From the NCBI GenBank assembly GCA_964544115.1, contig CAZJBP010000095.1, positions 1 through 14,709 on the forward strand: a DNA stretch of 14,709 nucleotides, written 5' to 3'. Under the pieces are notes generated by a model. The model saw only the letters and a list, made by a program, of their open reading frames with translations. It made no database searches and was not told where the DNA came from. The position numbers and the translations under genes were made by a program. Numbering within the stretch: position 1 is the stretch's first letter; each line of letters opens with the position of its first letter. Shown here piece after piece: positions 5,630 to 13,283 of the stretch. Source of the stretch: CAZJBP01 sp964544115 (GTDB taxonomy: Bacteria; Verrucomicrobiota; Kiritimatiellia; UBA8416; JADHWI01).

Positions 5630-6904
5630 ATGTCCGCCGAGAGCACCTCCGTCATGCCCGCTGCCGACCGCCATCGCCTCCGCGAACTGGCCAAGCAGAA
5701 GGTGGAGATCGCCAACGACCCGGTCAACCTCGAGCGCAAGCGCGAGTGGTACCGCCACCGCCGCCGCGAGCCCGGCCGCCCGCTGCTCCTCGTCGAAACC
5801 TGGGAGATCGCCGGCCTGGTCGACGCCGGCTCGGGCGGCTCCTGCACCAGCGAGCAGGCCCGGCCGCTGGAGAGCTACCTGCTCGTGGAGCAGTACATGT
5901 GGAACCAGGTCCGCGACGACCACGTGGTCCTGCCCACGATCAACGTCGGATGGAACGTGAGCACCAGCAACTACGGCGTCGACGTCAATTACCAGCACGG
6001 GCAGGGCAACGACGCCGGACGCGGCTCCAGCCGCTGGGACGCGCCGATCAAGGACCTGGAGGCCGACTTCCCCAAGCTCAAGCCGCGAACCTTCAGCGTC
6101 AACCGCGAGCCGGCGTTCCAGAGCAAGGCGTTCCTCGACGATCTGTTCGGCGACATCCTGACCATCGACCTGGGCGCGGGGTGCCCCTGGTGGACCATGG
6201 GCCTGACCGGCACGCTCATCCAGCTGATCGGCCTGGAGAACATGATGTACGCCATGGTCGACCAGCCCGAAGGGCTCCACCGCATCATGGCGTTCCTGCG
6301 GGATGACCACCTGGCCTTTGCCCGCTGGGTCGAGAAGGAAGGGCTCCTGACGGTCAACAACACCGACCACTACATCGGATCCGGCTCGCTGGGCTTCACG
6401 GAGGAGTTGCCCGCCCCCGGCTACGTGCCCGGCACGCCCGCGCGGCTGAAGGACCTGTGGGTGCTCTCCGAGAGCCAGGAGACCCTTCTGGTCTCGCCCG
6501 ACATGTTCGAGGAGTTCATCTTCCCGTACCAGCTCGCGATCGCGAAGGAGTTCGGCCTCTGCTACTACGGCTGCTGCGAGCCGGTCAACAACCGCTGGCA
6601 CGTGCTCAAGCGGCTGCCCAACCTGCGCGCCGTCTCCGTCTCCCCCTGGGCCGACGAGGCCGTTATGGCCGAAGCCTGCGGGCGGGATGTGCTGTACTGC
6701 CGCAAGCCCAACCCCGCCATGATCAGCACGCCGCACGTCGACGAGGACGCCATCCGCGCCGATGTCCGGAAGACGCTCGAGACCGCCAGGGGCTGCAACG
6801 TCGAGATCGTCATGAAGGACATCCACACCCTCGCCGGAGACAAGCTCCGCCCCGCCCGCTGGGTGCAGCTGGCGCGCGAGGAATGCGCGCGGGCCGGCTG
6901 GTGA
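5630..6904 (+). CDS. Uroporphyrinogen-decarboxylase-superfamily protein (URO-D/MtaA-like), first copy
   Basis: A 424-residue soluble protein without signal peptide. The second half reads as a URO-D/methyltransferase-type TIM barrel: AGCPWWTMGLTGTLIQLIGLENMM-like text around 183-206, SPDMFEEFIFPYQ at 289-301 where family members have SPexFeefv.Py, the strand CYYGCCEPV at 311-319, RAVSVSPWAD at 333-342, and GCNVEIVMKDIHTL near the end. In MtaA/MtbA-type enzymes the strand equivalent to 311-319 carries an H-x-C zinc site; here the histidine is absent but a cysteine-rich CCEP remains, with a further cysteine in LYCRKP (355-360). Known members decarboxylate uroporphyrinogen or transfer methyl groups to or from corrinoids and coenzyme M; this divergent branch is uncharacterised. 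It heads a unit with a second URO-D-like gene 34 bases downstream and glycosidase genes beyond. Confidence 0.82.
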   Translation: MSAESTSVMPAADRHRLRELAKQKVEIANDPVNLERKREWYRHRRREPGRPLLLVETWEIAGLVDAGSGGSCTSEQARPLESYLLVEQYMWNQVRDDHVVLPTINVGWNVSTSNYGVDVNYQHGQGNDAGRGSSRWDAPIKDLEADFPKLKPRTFSVNREPAFQSKAFLDDLFGDILTIDLGAGCPWWTMGLTGTLIQLIGLENMMYAMVDQPEGLHRIMAFLRDDHLAFARWVEKEGLLTVNNTDHYIGSGSLGFTEELPAPGYVPGTPARLKDLWVLSESQETLLVSPDMFEEFIFPYQLAIAKEFGLCYYGCCEPVNNRWHVLKRLPNLRAVSVSPWADEAVMAEACGRDVLYCRKPNPAMISTPHVDEDAIRADVRKTLETARGCNVEIVMKDIHTLAGDKLRPARWVQLAREECARAGW

Positions 6905-6938
6905 GGGTGTTTATGCCGTTGCATCGGAAGAGGTCGCT

Positions 6939-8102
6939 ATGACACCACGAGAACGCGTGCTGGCAGCCCTAAACCATCAGGAGTCGGACCGCGTGCCGGT
7001 CGACCTCGGCACGTGCGACACGACCCTGGCGCGCGAGGTGTACGAGGGGCTGGCCCGCCTCCTCGGCCTGGAGCCGGTGAACGCCGCGCACGCGCCCAAC
7101 CGCAACACGTTCGTCACTCCGGACGAGCGCATGCTGGAGGCGCTCGGGGCGGATGTTCGCCTGGTTCACACCGTCAACAACCCGCCGACGGGGCCGCAGC
7201 CGCCGGGGCCAAAAGAAGAGATCCTGCCCGACGGGACGGTCCAATGGACCCACGCATCGGGAATGGTCTGCCGCCGCGCGGCCGGGGAGTGGGACATCCA
7301 GCTCTACCGGCCGGCGATCACCGAGGACTTCACCCGCGCTGACATCGATCGCCTGTTCCCCGCGCCGGCCGCTACGGATTGGGCCAACCGCGAGGGGACG
7401 GCGGCCGCCATCGCCGAGGTTCATCGGCGCGGCCTCGCCGTGCAGTGCGAACACATCCTCATGCCCGTGACGGGGACGAGCATGGGCATCCTCGACCCCT
7501 CCGGCTGGTGCATGGCGCTGGCCACAGAGCCCAACCTGCTCTGCGAGTTGATGGATCGTTTCCTGGCGCAAAGGTTTGCCGACGCCGAGTCATTCTATGG
7601 AGCGGTCGGCAATCTGCCGGACATGGTTTTCGGGATCGGCGACGACGTCGCCTGCCAGGCCGCCCTGTGGATGTCACCCGAACATTACCGTCGGTACGTC
7701 AAGCCCCGCCACGCCGAGATCATCCGCTTCATCAAGGCCCGGACCCAAGCCAAGATCATCTTTCACTGCTGCGGAGCCTGCAAGGCCATCCTGCCGGACC
7801 TGATCGAGATCGGCGTAGATGTGTTCAACCCCACACAGACCAGTGCGGTCGGCATGGACCCGTTCGAGCTGAAGCGCGAGTTCGGGCGGGATTTGGTGTT
7901 CTGGGGCGGGATCGACGTGATTCACCTCCTGCCGCGCGGCACCCGGGAGGATGTCGAGCGGGAGGTCAAGCGGCACATCGACGCGCTGGCGCCCGGGGGC
8001 GGATACGTGCTCTCGCCCAGCCACATCATCCAGGCCGGCACGCCGCCGCAGAATGTCCTGACGATGTACCGCACGGCCCTGGAATACGGCCGGCGAAGGT
8101 GA
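6939..8102 (+). CDS. Uroporphyrinogen-decarboxylase-family protein (MtaA/CmuA-like methyltransferase), second copy
   Basis: A 387-residue soluble protein with the family's standard opening MTPRERVLAALNHQESDRVP. Other hallmarks are GIGDDVACQ at 232-240, MSPEHYRRYVKPRHAEII at 245-262, the strand FHCCGAC at 275-281, FWGGID at 321-326, and GGGYVLSPSHIIQ at 353-365. H276 and C278 fit the H-x-C zinc ligands of corrinoid:thiol methyltransferases such as MtaA. Haem-pathway HemE is unlikely: its conserved N-terminal arginine motif is absent and the context is not tetrapyrrole synthesis. GGAAGAGG ends five bases before ATG 6939. Of the three URO-D-like proteins here it is closest to the classical methyltransferase pattern. 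No corrinoid-binding protein is visible nearby, so the methyl donor and acceptor are unknown. Confidence 0.88.
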   Translation: MTPRERVLAALNHQESDRVPVDLGTCDTTLAREVYEGLARLLGLEPVNAAHAPNRNTFVTPDERMLEALGADVRLVHTVNNPPTGPQPPGPKEEILPDGTVQWTHASGMVCRRAAGEWDIQLYRPAITEDFTRADIDRLFPAPAATDWANREGTAAAIAEVHRRGLAVQCEHILMPVTGTSMGILDPSGWCMALATEPNLLCELMDRFLAQRFADAESFYGAVGNLPDMVFGIGDDVACQAALWMSPEHYRRYVKPRHAEIIRFIKARTQAKIIFHCCGACKAILPDLIEIGVDVFNPTQTSAVGMDPFELKREFGRDLVFWGGIDVIHLLPRGTREDVEREVKRHIDALAPGGGYVLSPSHIIQAGTPPQNVLTMYRTALEYGRRR

Positions 8103-8111
8103 GGGAGGAGG
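8103..8111 (+). promoter_or_regulatory. Strong ribosome binding site that decides the 8119 start
   Basis: GGGAGGAGG ends seven bases before ATG 8119 but only one base before GTG 8113, so the ATG is the natural start. Confidence 0.7.
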
Positions 8112-8118
8112 CGTGACC

Positions 8119-9147
8119 ATGACCCAGAGTAGCCGCGAGGTCGACGACGCCACACTGGACGCGTGGTCGGCCCCGTACCGCCATTGGCACTACTGGCCGG
8201 AGCACGTCATCTCGTCCGAGCCGAATGTTCCCGGCCATGAGGCGTTCAAGAACACCGACGTGCCGTGCGTGTACCAGCTGCCCGGCCGCGGAAACACGTG
8301 GTTCATGAGCTTCATCGCCTTTGACGGCCGGGGCTACAACAGCTTTGTCGCCGAGAGCGATGACCTGCTCCAGTGGCGCCACATGCGCCAGGCCATGGGG
8401 TTTGGCCCGGAGGGCGAGTTCGACTTCGGGGGCTGCGTCATCGGCGCGTATCTGTATGAGTCCTACGACATCAACGCCCCGCGCCTGTTGAAGAGGCGGG
8501 ACGGGAAGTTCTGGACGCTCTACGGGTGCTACCCGAAGCAGGGCGCTTACGAGATCGACCCCGGCTACGAAGGCGTCGCCGTCAGCGAGGACGGCCTGAG
8601 CTGGAAGCGGGCGCAGGACCGCTTCATCCTGTCGGTCCATGATTCCGACACCGGCGACTGGGAGAAGGACTGCATCTATCAGCCCTGGCTCGTGGAGGAC
8701 CGGGGGCGTTTCTACAACTTTTACAATGCAAAGCACATGCCCGATTGGGTCGAGCAGATGGGTTTGGCGACCTCGAAAGACCTGCTGAACTGGAAGCGGC
8801 ACGCGGGCAATCCCGTCGTCCGCGTCCGCCCCGGAGGCTACGACGAGAAGTTCTGCTCCGACGCCAAGGTCTTCCGCGATGGCGACCACTGGGTGATGTT
8901 CTACTTCGGCGTGGGCAAAGGCGGGGCCCACATCATGGCCGCCTTTTCGCGCGACCTGCTGAACTGGCGGGCGCATCCCGAACCGCTCTACAAGGCTGGC
9001 GGACACCCCGGCGGGCTCGACTCCCAATACGCGCACAAGATTTCTCTCGTCTACCAGCCGAAGAACGACACGTGGTATCTCTACTACTGCGCCTGCGGCA
9101 ACCGCGGGCGCGGCATCGGCCTGCTCACCAGCCGGCCCATCCGTTAA
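8119..9147 (+). CDS. Five-bladed beta-propeller glycosidase-like protein (GH43/GH130 type)
   Basis: A 342-residue soluble protein without signal peptide. A repeated blade signature shows the fold: SDDLLQWRH (80-88), SEDGLSWKR (156-164), SKDLLNWKRH (219-228) and SRDLLNWRAH (277-286), spaced 60-75 residues apart. Each lies near a W-x-x-x-[FY][YF] strand such as WFMSFIAF, FWTLYGCY, WVMFYFGV and WYLYYCAC. The end, GGLDSQYAHKISLVYQ...RGIGLLTSRP, matches the closing blade of many GH43/GH32/GH130-like proteins annotated as glycosyl hydrolases in PVC bacteria. Likely catalytic acids cannot be fixed by eye; D184, E213, D248 and D301 are candidates. Exact family and substrate (arabinoside, xyloside or mannoside-type) remain open. 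It follows the URO-D gene by 16 bases and precedes the SDR by 13, so these genes are co-transcribed. Confidence 0.75.
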   Translation: MTQSSREVDDATLDAWSAPYRHWHYWPEHVISSEPNVPGHEAFKNTDVPCVYQLPGRGNTWFMSFIAFDGRGYNSFVAESDDLLQWRHMRQAMGFGPEGEFDFGGCVIGAYLYESYDINAPRLLKRRDGKFWTLYGCYPKQGAYEIDPGYEGVAVSEDGLSWKRAQDRFILSVHDSDTGDWEKDCIYQPWLVEDRGRFYNFYNAKHMPDWVEQMGLATSKDLLNWKRHAGNPVVRVRPGGYDEKFCSDAKVFRDGDHWVMFYFGVGKGGAHIMAAFSRDLLNWRAHPEPLYKAGGHPGGLDSQYAHKISLVYQPKNDTWYLYYCACGNRGRGIGLLTSRPIR

Positions 9148-9160
9148 CCGGGAGGAGTCC

Positions 9161-9886
9161 ATGGACCTTCAGCTCGCAGGTCTGAATGCCGTCGTCACCG
9201 GAGGATCAGCCGGCATCGGCGCGGCCATCGTCCGAACCCTTGCCGCGGAGGGCTGCAACGTGGCGTTCTGCGCCCGGCATCAGGAGCGGATCGACGCCGT
9301 GCTCCGCTCCGTTGAATCGCTGCCCGGCGCGGTCCGGGCGCGCGCCCTGGACATCACCGATCAGGAACGGTTCGAGGACTGGCTGGGCACGCTCGGCGCG
9401 ATCGACATCTTCATCCCCAATGTCAGCGCCCTGAGCGGCGAGTGGAACGCGGCGTTCGAAACCGACATCCGCGCCACCGCCCGCACCACCGAAGCCGTCG
9501 TGCCCGTCCTCCTGCGCTCGGAGCACGGGGCGATCACCTATATCGGGTCCAAGGCCAGCTCCCTGGCCGGAGCGGGCGCCTACGGGGCGGCCAAGGCGGC
9601 CATGGCCTACTACATGAAGTCGCTCTCCCTGCGCCTGCTCCCGACCGTGCGCGTCAACGTGGTCTCCCCCGGCGACACGCTCTTCGAAGGGGGCGTCTGG
9701 GACTCGTTGCGCCTTCAGAACCCGGGCGCCTACGCAGCCGCCGTGGAGCGCAACCCGATGAAGCGGCTCGCCGGCCCCGAGGAGATCGCTCGCGTCGTGG
9801 CCTTTGTCTCCAGCCCTGCGGCGAGTTTTGTCGCCGGCGCCAACTGGTATGTCGATGGCGGCTCCGTCGGCCACGTGCAGCTCTGA
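9161..9886 (+). CDS. Short-chain dehydrogenase/reductase (SDR family)
   Basis: A 241-residue classical SDR. The dinucleotide-binding glycine motif TGGSAGIG is at 13-20, followed by the acidic DITD at 64-67. The usual NNAG after strand 4 is replaced by PNVSA, keeping N87. The catalytic residues are S130 in YIGSKAS, Y141 and K145 in YGAAK, and the C-terminus carries AGANWYVDGGS. Arginine at 39 in CARH, after the second strand, leans towards NADP(H). GGAGG ends five bases before the ATG. SDRs of this type oxidise or reduce sugars, polyols and related hydroxyls. Set behind a glycosidase-like gene it may process a released sugar (L-fucose and L-arabinose dehydrogenases include SDRs), but no substrate-specific motif is visible. 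It appears to end the first transcription unit. Confidence 0.93.
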   Translation: MDLQLAGLNAVVTGGSAGIGAAIVRTLAAEGCNVAFCARHQERIDAVLRSVESLPGAVRARALDITDQERFEDWLGTLGAIDIFIPNVSALSGEWNAAFETDIRATARTTEAVVPVLLRSEHGAITYIGSKASSLAGAGAYGAAKAAMAYYMKSLSLRLLPTVRVNVVSPGDTLFEGGVWDSLRLQNPGAYAAAVERNPMKRLAGPEEIARVVAFVSSPAASFVAGANWYVDGGSVGHVQL

Positions 9887-9903
9887 TGGGCCGCAGGGAC
9901 GGC

Positions 9904-9924
9904 GCCCCGCGAGCGCCGCGGGGC
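9904..9924 (+). terminator. Strong GC-rich hairpin between the SDR and GH20 genes
   Basis: A perfect eight-pair inverted repeat, GCCCCGCG / CGCGGGGC, with a five-base loop, 17 bases after the SDR stop. There is no T-tract, so it could be a rho-assisted terminator or an mRNA-stabilising structure rather than a classical intrinsic terminator. Confidence 0.5.
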
Positions 9925-9927
9925 GGC

Positions 9928-9945
9928 AGGTGGATGAATCCACTT
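9928..9945 (+). repeat. Second inverted repeat in the SDR-GH20 spacer
   Basis: AGGTGGA / TCCACTT around a TGAA loop, seven pairs including one G-T wobble. An outer GCAGG (9926-9930) could instead pair with CCTGC (9953-9957). It might extend the terminator or serve as an operator for the GH20 unit; the sequence does not decide between them. Confidence 0.4.
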
Positions 9946-10008
9946 CCCGACGCCTGCGGGCCGCGCTATGGTGACCGGAATGTTGTTTCTTCAGGAGAGC
10001 AAGTAATC

Positions 10009-11952
10009 ATGCGCAGGCACCGGTCGATCTTCACCTCATGCCTGGTCGCATTCACCGTGGCGGGGGCTATGGCCGCCTCGGCCGAGAGCGGCCACTCCGG
10101 AATCTCGGTTGTTCCCGAACCCCGGAAGGTTCTGCTCGAGCCGGGGCGGTTCACCCTCAAAGCCGGCACAGCCATTGTATATGACCGCGCGTCCCGGGAG
10201 ACCGCGGAATGGCTGGCGGCCCGACTGCACCCGGCCACCGGCGTGGTCGTGGCCACCCGCGAGGGTGAGGCCGGCGCGAGCAACACCATCTCGCTGGCCG
10301 TCTCGCCCTCCTCAACCCTTGGGGAGGAGGGCTACGAGCTGATCGTGACGACGGACCGGGTCAGCATCCGCGGCGGCGGCCCCGCCGGCGTCTTCTACGG
10401 CTGCCAGACGCTCCGTCAGCTCCTCCCGCCCCAGATCGAAAGCCCGCGCGATGTGTCCGGCGGAGAATGGACCGCGGAATGGACGGTGCCGTGCGTCCGG
10501 ATTGAGGACCAGCCCCGGTTCGGCTGGCGCGGCTGCCTGATCGACGACGCCCGGCACTTCCTGGGCAAGGACGTCATCAAGCGGCAGATCGACCTCCTCG
10601 CCTTCTATAAGCTCAACCGCCTGCACTGGCATCTGACCGACGACCAGGGCTGGCGCATCGAGATCAAGAAGCACCCGAAGCTCACCGAGGTGGGCGCCTG
10701 GCGCGGGTCGCCTCCCTACGGAGGGTTCTACACCCAGGCGGACATCCGCGAGATCGTGGCCTACGCGCAAAGCCGGCACGTGGTGATCGTGCCCGAAATC
10801 GAGATGCCCGGCCATGCGCTGGCGGCGCTGGCCTCCTACCCTCAACTCGGCTGCCTCGGCGGAGGGTACGCCGTCGGGACAAACTGGGGTGTCTACGCTG
10901 ACGTGTATTGTCCCGGCAATGACGAAGTCTTCCCTTTCCTTGAAAGCGTGCTCACGGAAGTGATGGACCTGTTCCCGGGGCCGTACATTCACGTCGGCGG
11001 CGACGAGGTTCCGAAGGATCGCTGGCAGAAGTGCCCGAAGTGCCAGGCCCGCATGGCAACGAACGGGCTGAAGAACGAACACGAACTCCAGAGCTGGTTC
11101 ATCAAGCATTTCGACGGGTTTCTGCAGAAGCATCAACGCCGCCTGATCGGGTGGGATGAGATTCTCGACGGCGGCCTGGCCGAAGGCGCGGTGGTCCAGT
11201 CGTGGCGCGGCATGGACGGCGGCGTCCGGGCCGCAGGCGACGGCCATGATGTGGTCATGTCGCCCACCAGCGACTGCTATTTGGACTACGGCTACGACTC
11301 CATCTCGCTGCCGCAGATCTACTACTTTGACCCCATTCCCTCCGAGCTGAAGCCGGAGTTCCGGCGCCACATCCTGGGCCTCGAAGGCAATCTGTGGAGC
11401 GAACGCATCCCTGACGCGAACCGGCTGGACGATCAGGGCTTCCCCCGCCTGTGCGCGCTGGCCGAGGTGGGGTGGTCCCCGCTGGAGGCCCGGGATTGGG
11501 AGGGGTTTGCCGGGCGCATGATCTCGCAGTACAAACGGCTCGATCTCCTGGGCGTCAAGTACCGTGCCGCCGCCAAAGACGTCTCGTGGGGGAAGACGGT
11601 GGGCCACTGGGAACCGGCCCGGATCGCCACGGACTTCGCGCCCCTCGAATGGGACATCACGGCGGCTGTGAAAACGCCCGGGACCTACGCGGCCACATTC
11701 GTCTACCGGCGCGGATGGCACGGGCTCGAGATCGAATGGGTCGCGCTCATTGAGAACGGGAAGGAAGTGGCGAGGGACACGCACCCGGGGTTCAGCGGAT
11801 ATGACAAGGCGAACATCACGTACCGCCTGGCGCTGCCGGCCGTAACCCCCGGGGCGGCGGTTGTGCTGCGCGCCAGCCTCAAGGGCCGGGGCGGAGCAGA
11901 CTCGGCGGGCGATCTCCTGATTCTCCATGTCAACGAGGGGCCGCAGAAATGA
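10009..11952 (+). CDS. Secreted beta-N-acetylhexosaminidase, glycoside hydrolase family 20
   Basis: A 647-residue exported enzyme that removes terminal beta-linked GlcNAc or GalNAc. A signal peptide (residues 1 to about 25: MRRHRS, hydrophobic core, AASA cleavage site) sets the start at ATG 10009, with AGGAGAG nine bases upstream; the open frame further upstream to 9442 is a shadow inside the SDR gene. Residues about 31-165 form the GH20b N-terminal domain (VVPEPRKV...GAGVFYGCQTLRQLLP pattern). The catalytic barrel from about 170 has RGCLIDDARHFL, the block KLNRLHWHLTDDQGWRIEIK (201-220) and the acid pair in HVGGDEVPK: D332 orients the substrate acetamido group and E333 is the general acid. 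KCPKCQARM after it is usual for bacterial members. A beta-rich C-terminal domain (about 560-645) follows, of carbohydrate-binding or FN3 type. The stop overlaps the GH29 start. Confidence 0.96.
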   Translation: MRRHRSIFTSCLVAFTVAGAMAASAESGHSGISVVPEPRKVLLEPGRFTLKAGTAIVYDRASRETAEWLAARLHPATGVVVATREGEAGASNTISLAVSPSSTLGEEGYELIVTTDRVSIRGGGPAGVFYGCQTLRQLLPPQIESPRDVSGGEWTAEWTVPCVRIEDQPRFGWRGCLIDDARHFLGKDVIKRQIDLLAFYKLNRLHWHLTDDQGWRIEIKKHPKLTEVGAWRGSPPYGGFYTQADIREIVAYAQSRHVVIVPEIEMPGHALAALASYPQLGCLGGGYAVGTNWGVYADVYCPGNDEVFPFLESVLTEVMDLFPGPYIHVGGDEVPKDRWQKCPKCQARMATNGLKNEHELQSWFIKHFDGFLQKHQRRLIGWDEILDGGLAEGAVVQSWRGMDGGVRAAGDGHDVVMSPTSDCYLDYGYDSISLPQIYYFDPIPSELKPEFRRHILGLEGNLWSERIPDANRLDDQGFPRLCALAEVGWSPLEARDWEGFAGRMISQYKRLDLLGVKYRAAAKDVSWGKTVGHWEPARIATDFAPLEWDITAAVKTPGTYAATFVYRRGWHGLEIEWVALIENGKEVARDTHPGFSGYDKANITYRLALPAVTPGAAVVLRASLKGRGGADSAGDLLILHVNEGPQK

Positions 11953-13283
11953 ACGATGCCATGACACCGAAGAAGCAGCCGGGGACCGGGACGAACTTCA
12001 GCTTGCCTCCAAAGGACATGCAATGGTGGCGGGAGGCGCGCTTCGGCCTGTTCATCCACTGGGGCGTGTATGCGATTCCCGCCAAGGGCGAATGGGTGAT
12101 GTGGAGCGACCAGATCCCGTTCCGCGACTACCGCAAGCTGGCGGACCAGTTCAATCCGCAGAAGTTCGATGCGGATGCGTGGGCCGCCTGTGCGCGGGAT
12201 GCCGGGATGAAGTACATGGTCCTGACGACCCGCCACCACGACGGCTTCTGCCTGTTTGACAGCCAGGTCAGCGATTTCACCAGCGTGAAGACGGCCGCGA
12301 AGCGCGACTTCATCGCGGAGTATGTCACGGCCTGCCGCAAGGCCGGCCTCAAGGTGGGATTCTACTACTCGCCCCTGGATTGGCGGTTTCCGGGCTACTT
12401 CTTCCCGAACCTGTACCGCGAGAGCGCGGAAGCCATGAAGCAGCAGACGTATGACCAGGTGCGCGAATTGCTCACGAACTACGGCAAGATCGACATCCTG
12501 TGGTTTGACGGCGGCGGCGACGACTGGCTCGGCTTCGGGGGCATTGAGTGGGGCGGCTCCCAGCCGGGCTGGCACGGCCGCGACTCGAAATGGCCCCAGA
12601 CGGAGCACTTCAAGGGCGCGCCGCTCTGGGAACCCGAGAAGCTGTACGGCATGATCCGCACGTTGCAGCCGAAGATCGTGATGAACGATCGCGCCGGGAG
12701 CCTTGGCGTTGACTGGGGCGGCGATTTCGGAACGCCGGAGGGACGGATCGGCGAATTCAACACCACCCGCCCATGGGAGACCTGCGACACGCTGGCCGGG
12801 GCGTGGGGCTACTGTCGGGGCAGCACCATGCGATCCCTGCGCAACTGCATTCACATGCTCGTGAATTGCGCGACGCGGGACGGAAACCTTCTCCTCAACA
12901 CGGGCCCCACGGCCGACGGCGAGATCGAACCGCGACAGGTCCGGCGGCTTCGGGACGTGGGCCAGTGGCTGGAGCGATATGGCGAAAGCGTCTATGGCAC
13001 GCGCGGCGGGCCGGTCGCTCCGCAGCCCTGGGGCGGAACCACGCATCGCGGGAATCGCATCTACGTGCACGTCCTTGACTGGACGGAGGACGAGATTCTT
13101 CTGCCACCGATCAAGCGGAAGATCAGGGCCAGTCACGCTCTGACCTGCCGTTCCGCCGATGTCAACGTCGGCAAGGATGGAGTACGCATCCGCGTCCCGC
13201 CGAAAGACCGGCAGGCCCCCGATACGATTGTTGTGCTGGAGGTGGAAGGGAAGGAAGTTGGCGATGGCCGCACTTCTGTATAA
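11949..13283 (+). CDS. Alpha-L-fucosidase, glycoside hydrolase family 29
   Basis: A 444-residue enzyme hydrolysing alpha-L-fucosides. The N-terminal barrel shows WWREARFGLFIHWGVYA (H37), KYMVLTTRHHDGFCLFDS (His-His-Asp at 96-98) and KRDFIAEYVTACRKAGLKVG followed by FYYSPLDW. The nucleophile region is KIDILWFDGGG, with D187 as predicted nucleophile. GDFGTPEGRIGEF then PWETCDT follows, where the acid/base is usually found; E264 is the best candidate but not certain. LLLNTGPTADGEIEP and the YGESVYGTRGGP turn lead into a short beta-sandwich. There is no signal peptide, in contrast to GH20. The start at ATG 11949 shares ATGA with the GH20 stop, implying coupled translation; the 3' end overlaps the next gene by 20 bases. 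Removing fucose and N-acetylhexosamine together fits a fucosylated host-, algal- or mucin-like glycan. Confidence 0.95.
   Translation: MNDAMTPKKQPGTGTNFSLPPKDMQWWREARFGLFIHWGVYAIPAKGEWVMWSDQIPFRDYRKLADQFNPQKFDADAWAACARDAGMKYMVLTTRHHDGFCLFDSQVSDFTSVKTAAKRDFIAEYVTACRKAGLKVGFYYSPLDWRFPGYFFPNLYRESAEAMKQQTYDQVRELLTNYGKIDILWFDGGGDDWLGFGGIEWGGSQPGWHGRDSKWPQTEHFKGAPLWEPEKLYGMIRTLQPKIVMNDRAGSLGVDWGGDFGTPEGRIGEFNTTRPWETCDTLAGAWGYCRGSTMRSLRNCIHMLVNCATRDGNLLLNTGPTADGEIEPRQVRRLRDVGQWLERYGESVYGTRGGPVAPQPWGGTTHRGNRIYVHVLDWTEDEILLPPIKRKIRASHALTCRSADVNVGKDGVRIRVPPKDRQAPDTIVVLEVEGKEVGDGRTSV

Noticed and set aside
5234..6826. A 530-codon open frame on the minus strand opposite the first URO-D-like gene.
   Set aside because: Its translation is low-complexity and rich in V, G, A, D and R, typical of the antisense of a GC-rich gene, with no domain. 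The plus strand carries recognisable URO-D motifs.
6939..8102. Identification of the second URO-D-family protein as HemE of haem biosynthesis.
   Set aside because: It has an H-x-C type strand (HCCGAC) and lies in a glycan locus with two further divergent paralogues; no other tetrapyrrole gene is present.
9442..10008. N-terminal extension of the GH20 frame reaching back into the SDR gene.
   Set aside because: The extra sequence is arginine- and proline-rich noise in another frame of the SDR, while the ATG at 10009 is followed by a proper signal peptide and preceded by AGGAGAG.
10312..11967. A 551-codon minus-strand frame opposite GH20.
   Set aside because: GH20 catalytic motifs are unambiguous on the plus strand; the reverse frame shows only GC-driven openness.
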